DNA of 64,000 nt from RFSX01 sp965248155 (GCA_965248155.1 CBDFIO010000002.1:1302001-1366000); one strand, 5' to 3'. Shown: positions 36,419 through 47,480, counted from the stretch's first letter. A program made the numbers and translations. The notes: generated from the sequence alone by a model not told the origin.

Positions 36419-36738
36419 TCAAAAAATCCTCTTAGGTTTCCTTTAAATCATACATGAAAGTAGAAGTGGGAAAGAAGGGTATTTTAGGTCAATTTCGAAT
36501 TTTCGGCAACTTATACGGCAACCACCATAATTAATTGTTTGATTATCAACTGTTTATCTTACCTAAAATAGCCTAATACAGGCATCAAATCTTTGACGGA
36601 TTAAATTGAAGGAAAGTTAATCCAGGTTCAATCACATTAACCTGACTTTAACCTTAAAGCCCAATAAGACGATCTTAATTAACTATAAAGCATATTTGCT
36701 TTAAAACTTTTTAACTTTCGGCTCATTTAATATAATAC
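36419..36738. other. 320-bp intergenic region with short direct repeats
   Basis: No gene is seen. CGGCAAC occurs twice (36504-36510 and 36516-36522), 12 bp apart, and TTGATTATCAACT (around 36540) recurs inside the IS982 right part (about 35701) and, inverted, near 28955. Such paired CGGCAAC repeats can be arm sites of tyrosine recombinases, but no integrase gene is present. The rest is AT-rich promoter-type sequence before the helicase. Confidence 0.35.
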
Positions 36739-39700
36739 ATGAAGGGAAGTCATTATAGCAGTGCAAAATTGAAGGAAAGGTATGATTCCATTTTTGAGGA
36801 TGCCTATGCCAGCCTTAATGAAAAACAGAAAATTGCAGTAGATCATATCGAAGGTCCTGTTATGGTTAATGCGGGACCAGGAACCGGTAAAACACAGCTT
36901 CTGGCAGTTAGAATCGGTAAAATTCTGCAAACCCAGGATGTTGCTCCTCACAATATATTATGCCTTACATATACCGATGCTGCAACTATTGCAATGAGAA
37001 ACAGACTGGTCGAAATAATAGGCCCCATTGCACATAAAATTCATATCCACACATATCATAGTTTTTGCAATCAGGTCATACAGGAGAATCTTGACATATT
37101 TGGAGGGTATCGGCAATTGGAATCCATTTCAGATTTGGAATCGGTAGATATTTACCGAGAAATTATTGATTCTATTCCTGAAGGAAACATTCTTAAAAGA
37201 TATAAGTACGATAAATATTTTGAACACAAAAGATTAAAGAATCTTTTTGAGCTTATGAAAAAAGAAAACATAAGTGTTCAACAATTTCATAATACAATTG
37301 ACAAATTTTTAGAATCAAAAAAAGAAAGCGAAGATTTTATTGCTAAAAGAAAATCTGGAAATTATCAAAAAGGAGATTTCAGAGATGATTGGTTTGAAAA
37401 AGAGAAAAGGAAATACGACGAATTAAAAGCGGGTGTCGATTTCTTTCCCAAACTAAAAGAGTACATGGATAGGGAAGACCGCTATGATTTTAATGATATG
37501 ATTCTTTGGGTTCTTCGTGAATTTGAAAACACAGAAGATTTGCTAATTCAATACCAAGAAAGGTATTTGTACTTTCTCGTTGATGAATATCAGGATACCA
37601 ATGGATCCCAAAACACCTTGCTCTCACAATTAATATCGTATTGGGATAAGCCTAACGTTTTTGTTGTCGGTGATGATGACCAGGCAATCTTTAAATTTCA
37701 AGGAGCCAATCTAAAGAACATTATAGGTTTCAAAGAAAAATATAATCCTCTAACAATTGTACTGGAAGAGAACTACAGATCTAATCAGCAGGTTTTGGAT
37801 AGTGCTTCAGAACTTATAAAGTTTAATTCAGAACGATTAGTAAACGAAGATCCTGAATTAACTAAGAATATTATAGCAAGTGGGCCGTATAAGGATGATA
37901 GAAATCCTGTTCATATTAATACTTTCAATAAAAATTCAGAGGAATTTGCTCATGTCGCCCACCAACTTGAAAGTGATTATTTGCAAGATCTTGAATCTTT
38001 TAATGACACTGCTGTGATTTATCGAAAACACCGCCAAATTGAAGATTTGGTAAATGTGCTTGAAAAACGGCAAATCCCTATCAACATAAAAAGACGGATA
38101 AATATACTCGAACAACCCCTTGTTAAAAATTTCCTGAATATACTGTGGTACATTTCAGAGGAATATAAAATGTTCGGAAAAGGACAATACCGATTATTTG
38201 AAATCCTTCATTACAATTATTGGAATATTGATTCGATCGATATAGGCCTGATTGCTCTAAAATGTCAAAAGAAGGATGAAGAAGATAATTATATCGAATG
38301 GCGAAAAGGACTTTCTGATGATTCAATATTATCCAGCATGAACCTCAAATCCAAAGAAGCCATCCTAAAGGCATCTTTTTTGTTGGAGAAATGGATCAAG
38401 GAATTGCCTGAATTAACCTTGCAAACCTTGTTTGAAAATATCATAAACGAAGGAGGAGTCCTCAGGTACATTATGTCCTCCCCAGAAAAATCATGGCTAT
38501 TACAAGTTGTTAGTACATTTTTCGATTTTATCAAAAAGGAAACTGCAAAATCTCCAGACTTAGGTTTGGAGCACCTCCTTCTCATGATCAAGAAAATGCT
38601 TGATAATAACATCGAATTAGCAATCAACAAGATAATATCTTCTGATCAGGGCGTAAACTTCATTACTGCACATTCAGCAAAAGGCTTGGAATTTAAGAAG
38701 GTGTATATGATAGGATGTACTAAAAACATCTGGGACAAAAGCCCTGGAAGTTTTAACAATTTCAAATACCCAGATAATATTAATTCAAATAGTAAAACAA
38801 GTGAAGAGGATGAAAGAAGATTGTTCTATGTTGGAATGACCAGAGCGAAAACCGATCTGAACATATCTTACAGCAGATTTACCGAAGAAGGAAAAGAACA
38901 AGGTCAATCAACATTTGTAGATGAAATATCAGGCAGCACAGAATTGAATATTCAAAATCCTGTTGTGACTGAAAGCCTCCTTGCAGATTTTTATTACAAC
39001 CTGTTGAAAAAAGAAGATAAGAAGATTGATCTGATTGAACCTGATCTCATTAACAATTGGCTCAAATCCTATCAAATGTCTGTTACTCACTTGAATAAAT
39101 TCTTAAAATGTCCACTAACATTTTATTTTGAATCAATGCTTAAAATACCTCACGCCAGAAATGCAGCCGCAGGTTTTGGAAGCGCTATTCATGATACCTT
39201 GAGAGCTTTTTTTGTTAATTACAGTAATACAGGATCTAAGTCTCTTGAGAATCTCCTTAGTTATTATCAGGAGAATTTAAAACGCTATAAATCCCATTTT
39301 ACAGAGGACGAATTTTTGAGCTACAAAGATCACGGAAGAATAAGTCTAACTGCATTACTGGAAGAAAAAAAGGATTCTTGGTTTGATGCCCCAAAAATTG
39401 TAGTGGAAGAAAAACTCGCAAATGCTGAATATAAAGGCATCCCACTAAAAGGGTTTTTGGATAAGGTGGAAATCTATAAAAATGATGTACATGTTATTGA
39501 TTATAAAACAGGCAATTCATCTTCATACAACACTACAAAAAAAATGAAAGCTCCAAATGATAATGACCCTAAAGGAGGTAATTATTGGAGGCAACTTGTA
39601 TTCTATAAAATATTATTAGACAGCGACAAAAAACATAATTGGAATATGGTGCGCGGTGTGATCGAATTTGTTGAACCCGATCGAAAAACTGAAGCCTTCA

Positions 39701-39894
39701 AGCTTCATGAATGTATCATAACGCCGGAAGATATTGATACGGTTGGTGAACAGATTGTCAACACGATGGATAGCATTAAAAAACATGATTTTAATAAAAC
39801 ATGTGAAGATGAAGAATGCTACTGGTGTGCTTTTGTAAAAGAGAACTATGTTTTAAATCCAAGCTTCAAAGAGTCTGAACATAGTTATGATTAG
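36739..39894 (+). CDS. UvrD/PcrA-type helicase fused to a PD-(D/E)XK nuclease with Cys cluster
   Basis: This 1051-residue protein has SF1A helicase motifs in order: Q motif LNEKQ (26-30), Walker A AGPGTGKT (45-52), Walker B LVDEYQDTNGSQN (about 285), motif III VVGDDDQAIFKFQGA, motif V ITAHSAKGLEF and motif VI RRLFYVGMTRAK. A RecB/AddB-like nuclease domain follows from about residue 790: CPLTFYFES, GSAIHDTLRAFF, and GFLDKVEIYK then VIDYKTG (catalytic D and K). CEDEECYWC near the end gives three more Cys. One early and three late Cys match the iron-sulfur layout of AddB-type nucleases. The stop overlaps the TMEM220-like gene by 8 bp. It likely processes DNA ends or replication intermediates, standing outside an AddAB pair. 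Confidence 0.92.
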   Translation: MKGSHYSSAKLKERYDSIFEDAYASLNEKQKIAVDHIEGPVMVNAGPGTGKTQLLAVRIGKILQTQDVAPHNILCLTYTDAATIAMRNRLVEIIGPIAHKIHIHTYHSFCNQVIQENLDIFGGYRQLESISDLESVDIYREIIDSIPEGNILKRYKYDKYFEHKRLKNLFELMKKENISVQQFHNTIDKFLESKKESEDFIAKRKSGNYQKGDFRDDWFEKEKRKYDELKAGVDFFPKLKEYMDREDRYDFNDMILWVLREFENTEDLLIQYQERYLYFLVDEYQDTNGSQNTLLSQLISYWDKPNVFVVGDDDQAIFKFQGANLKNIIGFKEKYNPLTIVLEENYRSNQQVLDSASELIKFNSERLVNEDPELTKNIIASGPYKDDRNPVHINTFNKNSEEFAHVAHQLESDYLQDLESFNDTAVIYRKHRQIEDLVNVLEKRQIPINIKRRINILEQPLVKNFLNILWYISEEYKMFGKGQYRLFEILHYNYWNIDSIDIGLIALKCQKKDEEDNYIEWRKGLSDDSILSSMNLKSKEAILKASFLLEKWIKELPELTLQTLFENIINEGGVLRYIMSSPEKSWLLQVVSTFFDFIKKETAKSPDLGLEHLLLMIKKMLDNNIELAINKIISSDQGVNFITAHSAKGLEFKKVYMIGCTKNIWDKSPGSFNNFKYPDNINSNSKTSEEDERRLFYVGMTRAKTDLNISYSRFTEEGKEQGQSTFVDEISGSTELNIQNPVVTESLLADFYYNLLKKEDKKIDLIEPDLINNWLKSYQMSVTHLNKFLKCPLTFYFESMLKIPHARNAAAGFGSAIHDTLRAFFVNYSNTGSKSLENLLSYYQENLKRYKSHFTEDEFLSYKDHGRISLTALLEEKKDSWFDAPKIVVEEKLANAEYKGIPLKGFLDKVEIYKNDVHVIDYKTGNSSSYNTTKKMKAPNDNDPKGGNYWRQLVFYKILLDSDKKHNWNMVRGVIEFVEPDRKTEAFKLHECIITPEDIDTVGEQIVNTMDSIKKHDFNKTCEDEECYWCAFVKENYVLNPSFKESEHSYD

Positions 39895-40273
39895 AAAAGG
39901 TGTAGATATATTGATTTTTGCATCTTTCCTCTACTTTGCAATTGTCCAATATAATGATGTGGACGGTGGGGTCTGGATATTGATGTATGGGGTCATTTGC
40001 AGCTTGTCACTCTTATCCTTTACTCAAAAATTGAAATCTATTTTCGCACATATTGCAAGTATTGTTCTTGGAATTCTACTTATCATCAATTGGGATCTAC
40101 TTCAAATATGGATTGCAGCTGATTGTCCAAGATTTTTTGATTATAAAGCAACTTATATTGTAGAAGTCGAAGCAATAAGAGAATATCTTGGAATCCTTCT
40201 CTCTTTTTTAGCCAGCATGTATTATTCCCTTAACACAAGAAGAAATTGGAAAGATAAAATCGTCCCCGGATAA
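39887..40273 (+). CDS. TMEM220-like four-span membrane protein
   Basis: This 128-residue protein has four hydrophobic helices. It has the family-type phrase LYFAIVQYNDVDGGVWILMY near the N-terminus (an N-D-x-D loop after span 1) and DYKATYIVEVEAIREYLGIL before the last span. Bacterial members of the transmembrane 220 family have this size and pattern. Its start overlaps the helicase gene by 8 bp. Role unknown. Confidence 0.8.
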   Translation: MIRKGVDILIFASFLYFAIVQYNDVDGGVWILMYGVICSLSLLSFTQKLKSIFAHIASIVLGILLIINWDLLQIWIAADCPRFFDYKATYIVEVEAIREYLGILLSFLASMYYSLNTRRNWKDKIVPG

Positions 40274-40402
40274 AAAATATCCAAGGACTTAGGTATTAAA
40301 GCAACTTTATTAAAAAGTTACCATTCGTTAGTGTATAATTAACGTATCATCTTTTCGTAATGCAGTTTGATATAATTAATTAATTTTATACAAAGAGTTC
40401 AC

Positions 40403-40906
40403 ATGAAACGAAAACAGTTTTTCAAAACCAGTATCCTCGGTGGAACAGCATTTTTTATCAATCCAAGATTAAATGCTTCTTCTTTCCAGGATGTCAGCCC
40501 CTTGGATAAAGCTTTAGTGAAGGATTTTGTTGGAAAATCACATAGGGATTTGAATTCAGTTAAAGAAATGCTCAAAGAACATCCTACACTACTGAATGCT
40601 GCCCATGATTGGGGGAATGGTGATTTTGAAACAGGATTAGGAGCTGCAAGTCATGTTGGATATATTGAACTTGCCCAATATTTAATCGATAAGGGTGCAC
40701 AAACCAATATTTTTACGGCTTGCTTGTTTGGTCAATTAGATCTTGTAAAATCAATACTGGATGTATTTCCACACAGTTTGGACGCAAAAGGACCACATGG
40801 CTTCACCTTATTACATCATGCCATTGTGGGAAAAGCAGCAGCAGAAGGAGTAAGATCTTACCTCGAATCTTTAGGGGCTGTAGAAACTAAAATTCCGCTT
40901 TATTAA
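40403..40906 (+). CDS. Exported ankyrin-repeat protein
   Basis: This 167-residue protein starts MKRKQFFKTSILGGTAFFIN, a short signal like Tat peptides but with K-R-K rather than the twin arginine. Ankyrin units then appear: GLGAASHVGYIELAQYLIDK then GAQTN, CLFGQLDLVKSILD and HGFTLLHHAIVGKAAAEGVR then SYLESLGA. Ankyrin stacks bind partner proteins. The gene's stop overlaps the convergent TonB-receptor stop by 3-4 bp. The partner cannot be guessed. Confidence 0.8.
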   Translation: MKRKQFFKTSILGGTAFFINPRLNASSFQDVSPLDKALVKDFVGKSHRDLNSVKEMLKEHPTLLNAAHDWGNGDFETGLGAASHVGYIELAQYLIDKGAQTNIFTACLFGQLDLVKSILDVFPHSLDAKGPHGFTLLHHAIVGKAAAEGVRSYLESLGAVETKIPLY

Positions 40907-43272
40907 CTACCTACTCTTGAAGATTCTTCCTCAAGACCTGTACTTCTGTTTCGTGACCGCTTTACATTTTCATTACCGAAATTGTAGCTTACACTTAATG
41001 TGACTCGACGACTATCCCATTGTCCCATTCCTTCTCCATTCAAACCATTAAAGGAAGAAACACCACTCCAGCCTGTTTGAAAAAATATATCGTCAGCACT
41101 CAACCTAACATTCATTTGGTCGTTAAGTAGTTTCTTTTGTAATCCAAGATTAAGGGACCAACTTGTTTCATATTCAAATACACCTCCCCATATCCCAGGC
41201 CCAGAATACCAACCTGAAACTTCAGCTCTGAATCCCTTTGGAAGATTAAAGGTGTGTTGTTGATATATATTATAAGACCATGCTTGAATATCAACGATTA
41301 CTCCATCTCCATAATCTGCTTGGTTGTCTTTATAATTAGTATTAAAATTTATATAAGTATTCCAGCCCTTTGTCATTTCGATTGGGGCTGAAATATTAAA
41401 TGCAAATACCTTTTGTTTTGAAAGATTGTCCCAATTAATAAAGCTTGCTCTGGCATCACTGTCATCAGGTCCAATCAACCTGGTTATTTGATCCAATGTT
41501 TTACTATACGATAATTTGAAATTATACCCGTATTTCAATGTATAACCCAATTCGACATTATTGACTATTTCTGGCTTCAAAAATGGGTTTCCTTTACTAA
41601 AGGATAATTCACTTATTTGAAATTTAAAAGGGTTTAATACATTGTAATCAGGACGATTAATTCGTCTTCCATAATTCAATTGAAATACATGTTCAGGAGC
41701 AAGTTGATATGTGAGTCCAAAATTTGGGAAAGCACTTAAATAATCAGATTCTAAAGGAGGCTCATTTAGTCCTGAAACAAAGCTCCATTTTTCCCCTAAT
41801 GATCTATTGAAGCTTATGTATCCTGCATATACTTTTTTATCATAATCGAAGATGTTTGATCGACGATCATCTCTTGAGCTTATGTTGTCCTCAATGTCAT
41901 AAAAGAGAAAAGTGTTATCAGTTCTGACATTGCTGAATTTCGTACCAAATCCGAGTTTTCCTTCCAGAGTCTCAGTTTCATAATCCACTTTAAAAGTATA
42001 TATATCAATTTCAACCGGTGTGTCTGTTGCTGATATTGTTTCAGTCAACACAAAAATCTCTGTTGGGTCATAATAGGTATTGGGTTGATTATGGTAAGAT
42101 TCGCTTCTGAATTGTCCATAATCAGCGTCTATATTTAAAGATTTGCTTCCATTATCGAAGCGATAATTGATATTATAGGTATTGTTTTTACGTTCACTTT
42201 CAGAGTCATTCCGGGCTACCAGGATACTATCAATCGCACTCCCTGTTGCTTGACTGGAGATCAGAGTTCTATTGCTGGTTTCTGTCATTCCGTCCTGATT
42301 TCTACCGCTTATTAAAAATCCAACAATCTGATTCTCTCCAAGAAAAAAGTCCGTTCCCCATCTGAAATTATTTGAACTTCCGCTGTTTAACAGTACTGTT
42401 TCTTCTTCTGTTATAAAACCATTCTGGAAATTTTTAAATTGAATATTCTGCCATGAACTATTTTTGGCATATCCTAAAACACCAAAACTATTAAGTTTCT
42501 TGTTTCTAAAATTTCCACTAGCATTTACATTTCCTCTAGCTTTTTTACCCTTTCCATAAGAACCACTTAGTGATCCATTGGTTCCAAGTGATTTGTCCTT
42601 TTTTAATTTGATATCAATAATCCCTGCATTTCCTTCTGCTTCATATTTAGCACCTGGATTAGTAATAATATCGATTCTATCAATTTGCTCTGCGGGAAGA
42701 TTTTCAAGGTAATTTGTAAGGTCATCTCCTGAAAGAGGTAAACGTTTGCCATCGACATACATCAAAACCCCTGACCTGCCTAGAACGCTTATATTGTTGT
42801 TGTTGTTAACGAGGACACCGGGTGCTTTGCGCAATAATCCCAATCCATTATCTCCTATACTATTTATTGTCCCCTGAACATTAAATACCGTACGATCAGG
42901 TTTCACTTCTACAATAGCTCTTGTTGCTGTAACAACCGCAGTTTCTAATTCTATTGAAGAATTCATCATTTCAATTGTACCCACATCAAGTACTTGACCT
43001 GAATTTAGTTCTACCGATTGAGAGTAATCATCAAGTCCAATATATGTTGCTGTAAGATCAAACGATCCCTTATCAAGATATGCGAACTCAAAAAAGCCTT
43101 CCTCGCCACTGGTTTCTACTTTAACCAGAGATGAATCTACACTTGAGTAAAGTGCAATATTTGCATATTCGACCGGATTCGACTCAGGATCGACCAGTTG
43201 GCCTTGAATCGAAGATTGACCATTAAGGAAAATAGAAAAACACAGAATTGTAAGGATTGTATATAGTTTCAT
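40903..43272 (-). CDS. TonB-dependent outer-membrane receptor (OMP beta-barrel family)
   Basis: This 789-residue protein has a signal peptide (MKLYTILTILCFSIFLNGQS). A carboxypeptidase-regulatory-like domain is at about 22-110 (IQGQLVDPESNPVEYANIAL). The plug is at about 115-225 (ETAVVTATRAIVEVKPDRTV, MYVDGKRLPLSG, NPGAKYEAEGNAGIIDIKLK). The barrel closes with a final strand VTLSVSYNFGN, then a charged tail (VKRSRNRSTGLEEESSR) uncommon at this position. It is the OMP_b-brl_3 type rather than SusC, so the ligand may be a metal complex or peptide. It stands alone, convergent with the ankyrin gene. Confidence 0.9.
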   Translation of the reverse strand: MKLYTILTILCFSIFLNGQSSIQGQLVDPESNPVEYANIALYSSVDSSLVKVETSGEEGFFEFAYLDKGSFDLTATYIGLDDYSQSVELNSGQVLDVGTIEMMNSSIELETAVVTATRAIVEVKPDRTVFNVQGTINSIGDNGLGLLRKAPGVLVNNNNNISVLGRSGVLMYVDGKRLPLSGDDLTNYLENLPAEQIDRIDIITNPGAKYEAEGNAGIIDIKLKKDKSLGTNGSLSGSYGKGKKARGNVNASGNFRNKKLNSFGVLGYAKNSSWQNIQFKNFQNGFITEEETVLLNSGSSNNFRWGTDFFLGENQIVGFLISGRNQDGMTETSNRTLISSQATGSAIDSILVARNDSESERKNNTYNINYRFDNGSKSLNIDADYGQFRSESYHNQPNTYYDPTEIFVLTETISATDTPVEIDIYTFKVDYETETLEGKLGFGTKFSNVRTDNTFLFYDIEDNISSRDDRRSNIFDYDKKVYAGYISFNRSLGEKWSFVSGLNEPPLESDYLSAFPNFGLTYQLAPEHVFQLNYGRRINRPDYNVLNPFKFQISELSFSKGNPFLKPEIVNNVELGYTLKYGYNFKLSYSKTLDQITRLIGPDDSDARASFINWDNLSKQKVFAFNISAPIEMTKGWNTYINFNTNYKDNQADYGDGVIVDIQAWSYNIYQQHTFNLPKGFRAEVSGWYSGPGIWGGVFEYETSWSLNLGLQKKLLNDQMNVRLSADDIFFQTGWSGVSSFNGLNGEGMGQWDSRRVTLSVSYNFGNENVKRSRNRSTGLEEESSRVGS

Positions 43273-43408
43273 AGCTAGTATTTAGTGTTCGCAAGGGTAA
43301 AATTGAAGTTATTTTCAATGAAACCTTCAAAAAAAGATAGATCACCTACATTATTCTATGAGTGGAGTATTCTGCTGGACTTATCGTAAAAAACCGTGAT
43401 AGAGTGTA

Positions 43409-45832
43409 TTAAATTTTGATGAATTTGGAGTTAAATTCCTTAGTCTTAGTATGAACTTTTATATAGTAAATTCCTTCTTCCAGAAAGGAAACGTCTAATT
43501 TGTGAGCTGATGCTTCTCGAATCAAAAATTTCCCATTCGTATCAAAAATTTCAATCGATGAGATAATTTCAGATGTCGAGATATTTAAGTTTCCAGTTGT
43601 AGGATTAGGGTAAAAGACGAAAGGAGAAGATATTTCTTTTTCTTCTGTTGATGTAATATCAGGTAGATTATAGCTGAAAATACCTTTACCATAAGATGCT
43701 GCTGCTAATAATCGGGCTTGTGCATGATAATCCAAATCCAGAACTGGTACAACAGGTATACCAGTTCCCAAGACAGTCCATTCTTCCCCAAAATTTTCAC
43801 TAACAAATACTCCTATGTCTGTCGCAACATATAGATTACCATGAATCTCATCATCAATGATAATATCATTTACAGGAACATCTGGTAAGGATGATCCGAT
43901 ACTTTCCCATTTATTTCCATAGTCATCGGAATAATAAACATGTGAATCTGAATCTGAAAATCTAAATCCTGAGATGGTAATATAAACGCCGGACTCATTC
44001 CAGGGATCATGAGCGATTTTTGTAACCCATCTCCGCGGTAAATCTTCAGATATAAACGTATAATTCTCCCCTTTGTCCTTCGTTACCCAAGCACCTCCAT
44101 CATCGCTCCCTATATAAATTATATCTGTATTTAATGATGACACATCTATTGAGCTTAATGTTCCGAAAGTTACGTTTGAAGGGGGGTATTCTTCAGTAAT
44201 TAATGTCGGTGAGATTTGAGTCCAACTTTCAGCGTGGTCTTCAGTACGAAATAAGGCTTGAGTCCCTGAATACAAAACTGCAGGATTATCCGGATCTATT
44301 GTTAGAGGAGCATTCCAGTTAAACGAGCCACTAATTCCAAATGTAGCAGGTTGAAAAATATTACCTCCATTATGTGTTTTAAATATTTGTCCGTATTGTG
44401 CTTTTACATAGATCGTATCATCATTGATGGGGTTTGCAATTGTTCTGAATCCATCACCGCCAAAAACTCTATTCCACTGGTAAGCATCACCTTCATTTTT
44501 CCAGGTCCCGTTATCCTGAGCTCCTCCAAAAATTACATCTGGGTTATTAGGATGAATAGAGCAGGCATAAAATTGAATATTATTAATTCCGTCTAAGTCG
44601 GTGTGGCTTTCACCTTTGTCAAAACTCAAATTGATTCCACCATCATTTCCATTCAATATGAAGGAAGGGTTTTGAGGGTGAATATACAATGCATGATGAT
44701 CTACATGTGCCCCTCTAAATATCCTTTCCCATGAATTTCCAGCATTTCTTGATTCAAACATATTGAGACTAGTCACATAGACATGATACGGATTTTCAGG
44801 ATGGACATATATCCGGCCAAACCAATACATAAATTGAACTTCTGAAATTCCTTCAACCGATTTCCGGATCCAACTATCCCCATTGTCTCCAGATTGGAAA
44901 ATTCCATTCAAGCTGCCGTTCTGGTTGGCATAATATGCATATAAAATATTGGGTTGAGCTGGCGCAATTGCATTCCTATTCTTCCTTTTTCAAAATCATT
45001 ATCTGGAAGTCTGTTTGATAATTTTTCCCATGTTTGTCCTCCATTATAACTTCTATAAATATCGGAGGTTAATCCTCCATAATGTCGCATTTGAGGATTG
45101 CGTGTTCTTTCCCATAGAGCAGCATAAATAGTATCTGGATGACTGGGGTGAATGGCCAAATCAATAGCTCCAGTTGAGTCAGATACACTTAAATACCCCT
45201 CTTTCACTATTCTTTTCAAACAAAGAACCCATTCCAGCAACATATATGATATCAGGATTTACAGGATGAACCATTATACGTCCAACACTCCCAATATTCT
45301 CTAGTCCCAAATGTTTCCAGCTTGATCCTGCATCTTCTGATTTATATATTCCTAAACCATCATAAGCAATTGACCCTCCACCTCCATTAGCTTCTCCCGT
45401 TCCGACATAAATGATGTTTTTATTACTATTGGCAATTGCTATATCTCCAATGGCCAATGTTCCTTGTTCATCAAAAATACTCTCCCATGTTTCTGCTTGA
45501 TCTTCTGACTTGAATATACCACCCGAAGCTGATCCTGCATAAATTGTAAGTGTATCAGAAGGATGCATTTCTATATCTGTAATTCTTCCAGAGAAATTCA
45601 ATGGTCCTCTTGATTGCCAGGGATCATCTAATGTGCCACTGTTTTTGTAAGCATCCTCTATGTGAAGCATTACAGCATTTACATAAGCTTCTTTATCAAT
45701 CTTGTCATAAGGAAAGGTTCTTTGTAATTGTAAATAATCTGAAGGAAAAGACTTTATTTCTGGTCCTTTCTCATAGCAGGATATGAGAAACATCATAAAA
45801 ACCAAAACTGTGAATCCAATAAAACGCTTCAT
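43409..45832 (-). pseudogene. BNR/sortilin-like repeat lipoprotein with T9SS tail, frame-broken twice
   Basis: Three frames in series make one protein. The start at 45832 (MKRFIGFTVLVFMMFLISC) is a lipoprotein signal. VPS10/BNR blades follow: RGPLNFSGRITDIEMHPSDT, SEDQAETWESIF and GTGEANGGGGS. Near 45200 the frame shifts after SLFEKNSERG into VSDSTGAIDLAIHPSHPDTI, with a probable short deletion of the expected blade strand. Near 44960 a second shift leads from EKGRIG to AIAPAQPNILYAYYANQNGS and on to 43409. The end has a type IX sorting domain (FVFYPNPTTGNLNISTSEII). The usual full protein is about 1000 residues, so an active product is unlikely. Confidence 0.82.
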
Positions 45833-45959
45833 TATTGTTAGCAGGACTTTTAAGAATTTCAAAATAAGAATTTTACCTATTATTCCCATTATTCAATTAT
45901 GATAACATACTTAAAATGTTTTACTTGGTGTATCTAAGACAAAAAGTATATAAGAAAGT

Positions 45960-47447
45960 ATGAATACCACTTTTGCACCACTAGATTGGTTTGTACTGGG
46001 ATTATACTTTGCTATTCTGATTGGATTAGCTGGAACGGGAGCAGAATCAGGTATGCCGATGGCACATTATGAATTACATGCCTGGATTGTTCTTCTACTT
46101 GGATGGTTATTCTTGCCCTTTTATATGCGCAGTGGTGTGTTTACAATGCCAGAATTTCTTGAAAAGAGATTTGATAGTCGTTCCAGATGGTTTCTATCCA
46201 TTTTTTCAATCATTGGGTATGTTTTGACTAAGGTATCCGTAACTATCTATGCCGGAGGAATAGTGGTTTCACAATTACTAGACATTCCTTTCTTATATGG
46301 AGCTCTTGGCATCGTCATAATAACAGGTTTTTATACTATCCTAGGTGGATTACGTGCAGTTATTTATACAGAAGCCCTCCAGACAGTAATCCTCATTCTG
46401 GGTTCTTTATTTTTGACATGCAAAGGATTTGAAGCCATAGGGAGTTGGGCAGAACTGAAAGCTACAGTTGGTTCTGACCATTTTAATATGTGGCGACCTG
46501 TCTCGGACCCCGACTATCCTTGGACTGGACTACTTTTAGGAGGAACAATAGTAGGTATTTGGTATTGGTGTACAGATCAATATATTGTTCAAAGGACATT
46601 GGCTGCTCACAATATCAAGATAGGACGTAGAGGAGCAATCTTAGGAGCTTACCTCAAATTGCTTCCAATTTTTATATTTCTGATCCCTGGAATGATCGCT
46701 TATGCTTTAAAAATTAAAGGCGTCATTGATTACGATAAAAGTGATGAAGTTTTCCCGGTCATGGTTCAGGCACTGTTGCCGGTTGGAATTAAAGGACTGG
46801 TCGCAGGTGGTTTGATGGCAGCATTGATGAGTTCATTAGCATCAGTTTTTAATTCAAGTTCTACATTATTCACTGTTGATATTTTCAAAAAATTATATCC
46901 GGATACAAGTGAAGGAAATTTGGTTAATATCGGACGAATAGCAACGGGAGTGGTTGTGGTCTTAGGAATGCTGTGGATTCCGATTATGCAAAAAATTGGA
47001 GGTGGTGTGTTATACAATTATCTTCAAAGTGTTCAATCCTATATTGCTCCGCCAATCACAGCAGTATTTCTAATGGGTATATTATGGAAAAGAGTGAATG
47101 CCCATGGAGCCATTTCAACATTGTTTTTTGGATTAATCATTGGAACTTTGAGAATCATCGCTGAACTTAATACGACTGCAGAGGATACAGGACTTTGGGC
47201 TTCGTTTGCCAACATCAATTTTGCTCACATGGCTATTTTCATTTTTATAGCCAGCGTCATTGTATGTTCTGTCGTTAGTTTATTAACTACTGCACCTGAT
47301 GAAGAAAGAATCAAAGGATTGACCTTTGGCACTTTAACAAAAGAACAAAAACAAGCAAATAAAAACAGTTACAGTATGTTGGATATCGCAGTTTCGGTAT
47401 TATTGATTGTAATTGTTATATCAATACTTAGTTATTTCACTGGATAG
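45960..47447 (+). CDS. Sodium:solute symporter (SSS/SGLT family)
   Basis: This 495-residue protein has about 13-14 spans. Typical signatures are MPEFLEKRFDSRSRWFLSIF, GFYTILGGLRAVIYTEALQT and the SSS-family YWCTDQYIVQRTLAAHNIKI. A C-terminal MAALMSSLASVFNSSSTLFT carries the sodium-site Ser/Thr residues. It imports a sugar or organic acid with sodium, in keeping with a marine life. It ends at a strong terminator shared with the convergent haloperoxidase-like gene. Confidence 0.94.
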   Translation: MNTTFAPLDWFVLGLYFAILIGLAGTGAESGMPMAHYELHAWIVLLLGWLFLPFYMRSGVFTMPEFLEKRFDSRSRWFLSIFSIIGYVLTKVSVTIYAGGIVVSQLLDIPFLYGALGIVIITGFYTILGGLRAVIYTEALQTVILILGSLFLTCKGFEAIGSWAELKATVGSDHFNMWRPVSDPDYPWTGLLLGGTIVGIWYWCTDQYIVQRTLAAHNIKIGRRGAILGAYLKLLPIFIFLIPGMIAYALKIKGVIDYDKSDEVFPVMVQALLPVGIKGLVAGGLMAALMSSLASVFNSSSTLFTVDIFKKLYPDTSEGNLVNIGRIATGVVVVLGMLWIPIMQKIGGGVLYNYLQSVQSYIAPPITAVFLMGILWKRVNAHGAISTLFFGLIIGTLRIIAELNTTAEDTGLWASFANINFAHMAIFIFIASVIVCSVVSLLTTAPDEERIKGLTFGTLTKEQKQANKNSYSMLDIAVSVLLIVIVISILSYFTG

Positions 47448-47480
47448 AAACCGATTCGTTTTTATAAACCAAAAACGTTA

